From NCBI GenBank assembly GCA_002314465.1, contig DCGA01000087.1:1-9096 (forward strand): DNA of 9,096 nucleotides. The letters run 5' to 3'. Position 1 is the first letter of the stretch; every line of letters starts with the position of its first letter. The position numbers and the translations under genes were made by a program. Source of the DNA: a bacterium UBA1790. GTDB taxonomy: Bacteria; Bacteroidota; Bacteroidia; Bacteroidales; Muribaculaceae. Positions 5,430 through 9,096 of this stretch are shown piece by piece. The notes below the pieces were generated by a model. The model saw only the letters and a list, made by a program, of their open reading frames with translations, did no database searches and had not been told where the DNA came from.

Positions 5430-7865
5430 ATGAAATACACGATTAGTCAAGTAGTACAAGCGCTGGGCGCAACCAACGCAACGCTCAACCGAGCCGACGC
5501 CGTGGTGAGCCAGTTGCTCACCGACTCGCGCTCGCTGTCACAGCCCGGCGAATCGCTCTTCTTCGCACTAAGCACCGGCATGGGCAACGGCCACCGCTAT
5601 GTGGGCGACCTCTATGCCCGCGGAGTGCGCAGCTTCGTTGTTGAAACCCTCGAGGGTATCGAGGTACACGACGATGCCAACTACATCGTGACCGACAACA
5701 CGCTTGCAGCCCTGCAGCGACTTGCGGCTCATCACCGCAACCGTTTTGCCGAGCTTCCTGTGATTGCCATCACCGGCAGCCGTGGCAAGACCATCGTTAA
5801 GGAATGGCTCAACCAACTGCTGTCGCCAGACTACCGCATCGTGCGCTCGCCACGCAGCTACAACTCGCAGATAGGCGTGGCACTCTCGCAGTGGAACATT
5901 ACCGGCGACACCTCGCTTGCCATTATCGAGGCGGGTATCTCGACCACGGGCGAGATGGCAACCCTACACGCGATGATTGCCCCCACAATGGGCGTGATAA
6001 CCTGTGTGGGCGATGAGCATGCCGATGGATTTGCTTCAATCGAACAAAAGATTGCCGAGAAGGCTCTCCTGCTGGGCGGCTGCAGCGACTATGTGTATTG
6101 CGGTGGCAATGCTCTTGTAGAACAGGCTGCGCAGGCAAGCGGTGCACATGCATGCGACCTTGTCGTGAAGGCCACATCGCCTTGCGACAAAGGCACCGAG
6201 ATTACCTACTTAACTGCTGGCACCGAGCATAGCATCAAGGTGCCGTTTGCAGCCCCGGTCGATGTGGAGAATTCCATCACTTGCCTGGGAGTCATGGTAA
6301 CCCTGGGCATTGATGCCGAGGTGATAGCCTCTCGCATGGCACGACTCACCAGCGTGGGCACCCGCATCAACGTAATCGAGGGTGTGAACAACTGCACCGT
6401 CATTGCCGACGGATATACAAGCGACTATAACTCGCTGGAACCTGCACTCGACTTTGTGGTGCGACGCACCGGACTCAGACCCAATACCGTCATCATGAGC
6501 GACCTTGCCGATGCCGACGAGTCGGCCTACGCACTCGTGGCGCAATGCCTTGCCGGTCGTAAGGTATCGCGTGTGCTTGGCATTGGTCCCAAGATGCACA
6601 GCCATGCGCAGGACTTCGAGGGGCTGCAGGCTCGTTTCTTTGCATCAACCGCGCAATTCCTCGATGAGATGTCGCAGGGCGACTTTGTCGATGAAACTAT
6701 TCTCGTGAAAGGCGCTCCGGGATTTGACTTCGATACCGTGATGGACTTGCTCGAGGCTAAGCGCCACCAGACGGTGGAAGAGGTTGACCTCAATGCGCTT
6801 GCCCATAACTTCAAGTTCTTCAAGTCGAAGGTTAAGCCCACAACCCGCACCGTAGCCATGGTCAAGGCTTCGGGTTACGGCGCAGGGTCTTACGAGATAG
6901 CCAAGACCATGCAGGACCGTGGTGCCGACTACCTTGCCGTGGCATGTCAGGACGAGGGTGTGGAACTGCGTGAAGCGGGCATCAGCATGCCCATTATCGT
7001 GCTTAACCCGTCGCTGGTCAACTATAAGGCGATGTTCCGCTATGCCCTCGAGCCCGAGGTCTACAGCATGGAGGAATGTCGCGAACTCATAAAGGAAGGC
7101 GAGCGTTGCGGCGTCAAGGGTCATCCCGTGCACATCAAGATTGACTCGGGTATGCACCGACTGGGATTTACCTACGAGCAACTCCCTGCCATCATCGAGT
7201 TGCTCAAGAGCCAGGATGTGCTGCGCCCGGTATCGGTGTTCTCACATCTGTGCGTAGCCGACGAGCCCTCGCAAGACGAATACACCCTCATGCAGATTGA
7301 CTACTTCACCCGCTGCTGCGATGCGCTCCAGGCCCATTACGGGCATCACCTGCTGCGCCACATTCTCAATACCAGCGGCATCGTGAGGTTTCCGCAGTAC
7401 CAGTTCGACATGGTGCGCATAGGAGTGGGGCTTTATGGCATCAAGACCGTGATGGACGGCAGCGAGGATGCCTTGCAGCCCGTCTCATCGCTCAAGAGCG
7501 TCATCATCAGTATCAAGGAGTGGCCTGCAGGCACAACCATTGGCTATGGTCGCCACGGCCTTCTCGCCCGTGACTCGCGCATCGCTACCGTCACCATAGG
7601 CTATGCCGACGGTCTTGACCGGCACTTCGGCAACGGCAACATCAGCGTGTGGGCGGGCGGCAAGCGTTGCCCCACCGTGGGCAATGTGTGCATGGATGCC
7701 GTGATGATCGACATCACCGACACCGACTGCCAGGTGGGCGAGCGCGTGGAAATTTTCGGCAATAATATCCCGGTGGAAGAACTGAGCGATGCCCGCGGTA
7801 CTATCCCCTACGAGATACTCACCAGCGTTTCGCCGCGAGTTAAGCGTGTTTACTATCGCGAATAG
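5430..7865 (+). CDS. murF-alr: Bifunctional MurF ligase / alanine racemase fusion
   Basis: One 811-residue chain joins two cytoplasmic cell-wall enzymes. Residues 1 to about 445 are MurF, which adds D-Ala-D-Ala to UDP-MurNAc-tripeptide using ATP. They show the P-loop TGSRGKT (115-121), SYNSQIGV (143-150), EAGIS (167-171), GDEH (194-197) and DGYTSDYNSLEPAL (327-340). Residues from about 448 to 811 are PLP-dependent alanine racemase: Lys479 in MVKASGYG is the expected PLP lysine, DSGMHRLGF is at 572-580, RIGVGLYG (663-670) binds PLP phosphate, Tyr725 in IGYADG is the second catalytic base, and CMD is at 754-756. Both halves look complete. The fusion order is typical of Bacteroidota. Variants worth noting are Arg in the P-loop, where many MurF have Asn, and ASGYG, where free racemases have ADAYG. 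Confidence 0.95.
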   Translation: MKYTISQVVQALGATNATLNRADAVVSQLLTDSRSLSQPGESLFFALSTGMGNGHRYVGDLYARGVRSFVVETLEGIEVHDDANYIVTDNTLAALQRLAAHHRNRFAELPVIAITGSRGKTIVKEWLNQLLSPDYRIVRSPRSYNSQIGVALSQWNITGDTSLAIIEAGISTTGEMATLHAMIAPTMGVITCVGDEHADGFASIEQKIAEKALLLGGCSDYVYCGGNALVEQAAQASGAHACDLVVKATSPCDKGTEITYLTAGTEHSIKVPFAAPVDVENSITCLGVMVTLGIDAEVIASRMARLTSVGTRINVIEGVNNCTVIADGYTSDYNSLEPALDFVVRRTGLRPNTVIMSDLADADESAYALVAQCLAGRKVSRVLGIGPKMHSHAQDFEGLQARFFASTAQFLDEMSQGDFVDETILVKGAPGFDFDTVMDLLEAKRHQTVEEVDLNALAHNFKFFKSKVKPTTRTVAMVKASGYGAGSYEIAKTMQDRGADYLAVACQDEGVELREAGISMPIIVLNPSLVNYKAMFRYALEPEVYSMEECRELIKEGERCGVKGHPVHIKIDSGMHRLGFTYEQLPAIIELLKSQDVLRPVSVFSHLCVADEPSQDEYTLMQIDYFTRCCDALQAHYGHHLLRHILNTSGIVRFPQYQFDMVRIGVGLYGIKTVMDGSEDALQPVSSLKSVIISIKEWPAGTTIGYGRHGLLARDSRIATVTIGYADGLDRHFGNGNISVWAGGKRCPTVGNVCMDAVMIDITDTDCQVGERVEIFGNNIPVEELSDARGTIPYEILTSVSPRVKRVYYRE

Positions 7866-7867
7866 AT

Positions 7868-7898
7868 TTTCATAAGTGAGCAAAATATATTAACTTTG
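7868..7898 (+). promoter_or_regulatory. Promoter for phoH
   Basis: TAACTTTG at 7891-7898 is an exact -7 box. At 19 bases upstream the -33 site reads TTTC (7868-7871), one base off TTTG and directly after the murF-alr stop. The leader would be about 15 bases. AAGGA lies directly against the ATG at 7921, too close for normal Shine-Dalgarno use. The gap between murF-alr and phoH contains no hairpin. Confidence 0.7.
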
Positions 7899-7920
7899 CA
7901 CTTGCAAACCTTAATAAGGA

Positions 7921-8925
7921 ATGATAGAGCGACACATTATAATTGATAATGTTGACCCCGTAACCTTTTATGGGGTGAATAACTGTAACATACAGCTCAT
8001 ACGCAACCTGTTTCCCAAACTGCGCATGGCTGCCCGTGGAAGCGTCATCACCGTGATGGGCGATGACGAGGAAACCGCCCGCTTCGAAAAAAACATCAAG
8101 GAACTGGAAGAATATTGCGTCAAGTATAATAAACTCACCGAGGAGGTTATTATCGACACCATCAAGGGACTTCCCCCCAAGGAACTCAAGATGGACGACG
8201 TGATCATATATGGCGTTAACGGAAAACCCATCTCGGGCCGTACCCCCAACCAACAACTGCTGGTAAAGACTTTCGGTCAGAACGACCTCACCTTTGCACT
8301 CGGCCCTGCCGGTACGGGTAAGACCTACCTTGCCGTGGCGCTTGCTGTGCGCGCCCTCAAGAACCGCGAGGCACGCAAGATTATCCTTTCACGACCCGCT
8401 GTCGAGGCCGGCGAGAAACTGGGTTTCCTGCCCGGCGACATGAAGGAGAAAATCGACCCCTATCTGCAGCCTCTCTATGATGCTCTTGAGGACATGATTC
8501 CCGCTCCCAAGCTTAAGGAGTACATGGAAACCAATGTTATCCAGATTGCTCCCCTTGCATTCATGCGCGGCCGCACGCTCAACGACGCCATCATCGTGCT
8601 CGACGAGGCACAGAACACCACCACACACCAGATTAAGATGTTCCTCACCCGTCTGGGTATGGGCTCTAAGATGATTGTAACCGGCGATACCACACAGATT
8701 GACTTGCCGCGCACAGTTACCTCGGGCCTCATCCACGCCATGCGTGTGCTGGGCGGCGTCAAGGGCATCGGCAAGGTGGAGTTTGAGAAAAAAGACATCG
8801 TGCGCCACCACCTGGTGCAGCGCATCGTAGAGGCCTATGAGAAGCACGACGCTCTCAAGAAAGCCGGACTACTCGACGATGAGGGTAAGCCCGTGGCCGA
8901 CCAACCTGTGAACCAAGACGATTGA
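7921..8925 (+). CDS. phoH: PhoH-family P-loop ATPase
   Basis: This 334-residue protein is a PhoH/YbeZ-type ATPase. Walker A is GPAGTGKT (128-135), Walker B is IIVLDEAQ (224-231), and VTGDTTQIDLP (253-263) is the sensor segment. TPNQQLLV (108-115) precedes the P-loop as in other family members, and Arg301 in HHLVQRIVEAY is a candidate arginine finger. The first 100 residues form the small N-terminal domain of the long PhoH form. The family is helicase-like and linked to RNA handling and ribosome or 16S rRNA maturation with YbeY; the exact role here is inferred. The acidic C-terminus (DDEGKPVADQPVNQDD) is probably disordered. purC follows after 31 bases without a visible promoter, a pairing I recall from other Bacteroidota. 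Confidence 0.95.
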   Translation: MIERHIIIDNVDPVTFYGVNNCNIQLIRNLFPKLRMAARGSVITVMGDDEETARFEKNIKELEEYCVKYNKLTEEVIIDTIKGLPPKELKMDDVIIYGVNGKPISGRTPNQQLLVKTFGQNDLTFALGPAGTGKTYLAVALAVRALKNREARKIILSRPAVEAGEKLGFLPGDMKEKIDPYLQPLYDALEDMIPAPKLKEYMETNVIQIAPLAFMRGRTLNDAIIVLDEAQNTTTHQIKMFLTRLGMGSKMIVTGDTTQIDLPRTVTSGLIHAMRVLGGVKGIGKVEFEKKDIVRHHLVQRIVEAYEKHDALKKAGLLDDEGKPVADQPVNQDD

Positions 8926-8956
8926 TTTTAATTAATAAAAACTAAAAATTCAAGTA

Positions 8957-9096
8957 ATGGCTAAAACATTAGTTCACACCGATTTTAATTTTGAGGGACA
9001 GCGCAGTGTCTATCATGGCAAGGTGCGCGATGTGTACAACATCAACGACGACATCCTGGTGATGGTCGCTACCGACCGCATCAGCGCGTTTGACGT
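8957..9096 (+). CDS. purC: SAICAR synthetase, N-terminal part (3' end outside window)
   Basis: The 46 complete codons from ATG 8957 encode a start typical of phosphoribosylaminoimidazole-succinocarboxamide synthase, which joins aspartate to CAIR with ATP in purine synthesis. [12 protein letters not shown] (residues 19-30) is the glycine-rich nucleotide loop, with GKVRDVY the family hallmark, and [10 protein letters not shown] (from 37) is the next conserved block. The chain is cut by the window edge with no sign of disruption. The 31 bases after phoH are AT-rich, contain no TAnnTTTG box, and show no strong ribosome-binding site. Co-transcription with phoH is therefore likely. Confidence 0.93.
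   Translation, partial: MAKTLVHTDFNFEGQRSVYHGKVRDVYNINDDILVMVATDRISAFD

Noticed and set aside
4398..5459. Long open frame of 353 codons on the minus strand opposite the GSCFA gene
   Set aside because: It mirrors a gene with clear family motifs, is rich in His and Val as expected from antisense of GC-rich codons, and lacks any recognisable domain or promoter box.
6645..7181. Minus-strand open frame inside murF-alr
   Set aside because: It spans the MurF-Alr junction opposite conserved codons and shows no domain.

Overview
This window looks like the chromosome of a Bacteroidales bacterium, possibly from the Muribaculaceae/Prevotella part of the order; genus is not resolvable here. The evidence is the gene content (a MurF-alanine racemase fusion next to a GSCFA-domain gene, phoH followed by purC, and a signal-peptide protein with SusE/F-like repeats) and the promoters. 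Five TAnnTTTG -7 boxes sit just upstream of genes, and two of them have an exact TTTG 19 bases further upstream. That is the Bacteroidota sigma-factor signature. Most starts also lack a well-placed Shine-Dalgarno sequence.

Layout. Bases 1-302 hold the 3' end of lysA (+), with a hairpin terminator near 431. Bases 303-1102 are non-coding, AT-rich and lie between two convergent genes. They are a mosaic of degenerate short repeats and include a 52-bp inverted repeat with two mismatches. Three minus-strand genes follow, each with its own upstream promoter box: a small nitroreductase-fold protein (1103-1795), type I mannose-6-phosphate isomerase manA (1856-2899), and a secreted repeat protein (3137-4189) with a strong terminator at 3081-3114. 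A divergent intergenic region at 4190-4445 carries promoters for both directions. The plus strand then carries the GSCFA protein (4446-5423) and murF-alr (5430-7865), only 6 bases apart and probably one transcript. phoH (7921-8925) has its own promoter box, and purC begins at 8957 and runs off the window.

How the genes relate. LysA makes lysine from meso-diaminopimelate, while the MurF-Alr fusion makes D-alanine and attaches D-Ala-D-Ala to the UDP-MurNAc-tripeptide that contains diaminopimelate. The window therefore touches one cell-wall precursor pathway at two points. ManA links fructose-6-phosphate to mannose metabolism. phoH and purC are housekeeping genes. The secreted protein may bind a polysaccharide.

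The least explained parts are the 800-base repeat mosaic, including two copies of a 9-bp triple repeat that vary in concert, and the 3' end of manA, where the reading frame runs through a perfect 11-bp palindrome that looks like its own former terminator. I saw no CRISPR array, insertion sequence, tRNA or rRNA.
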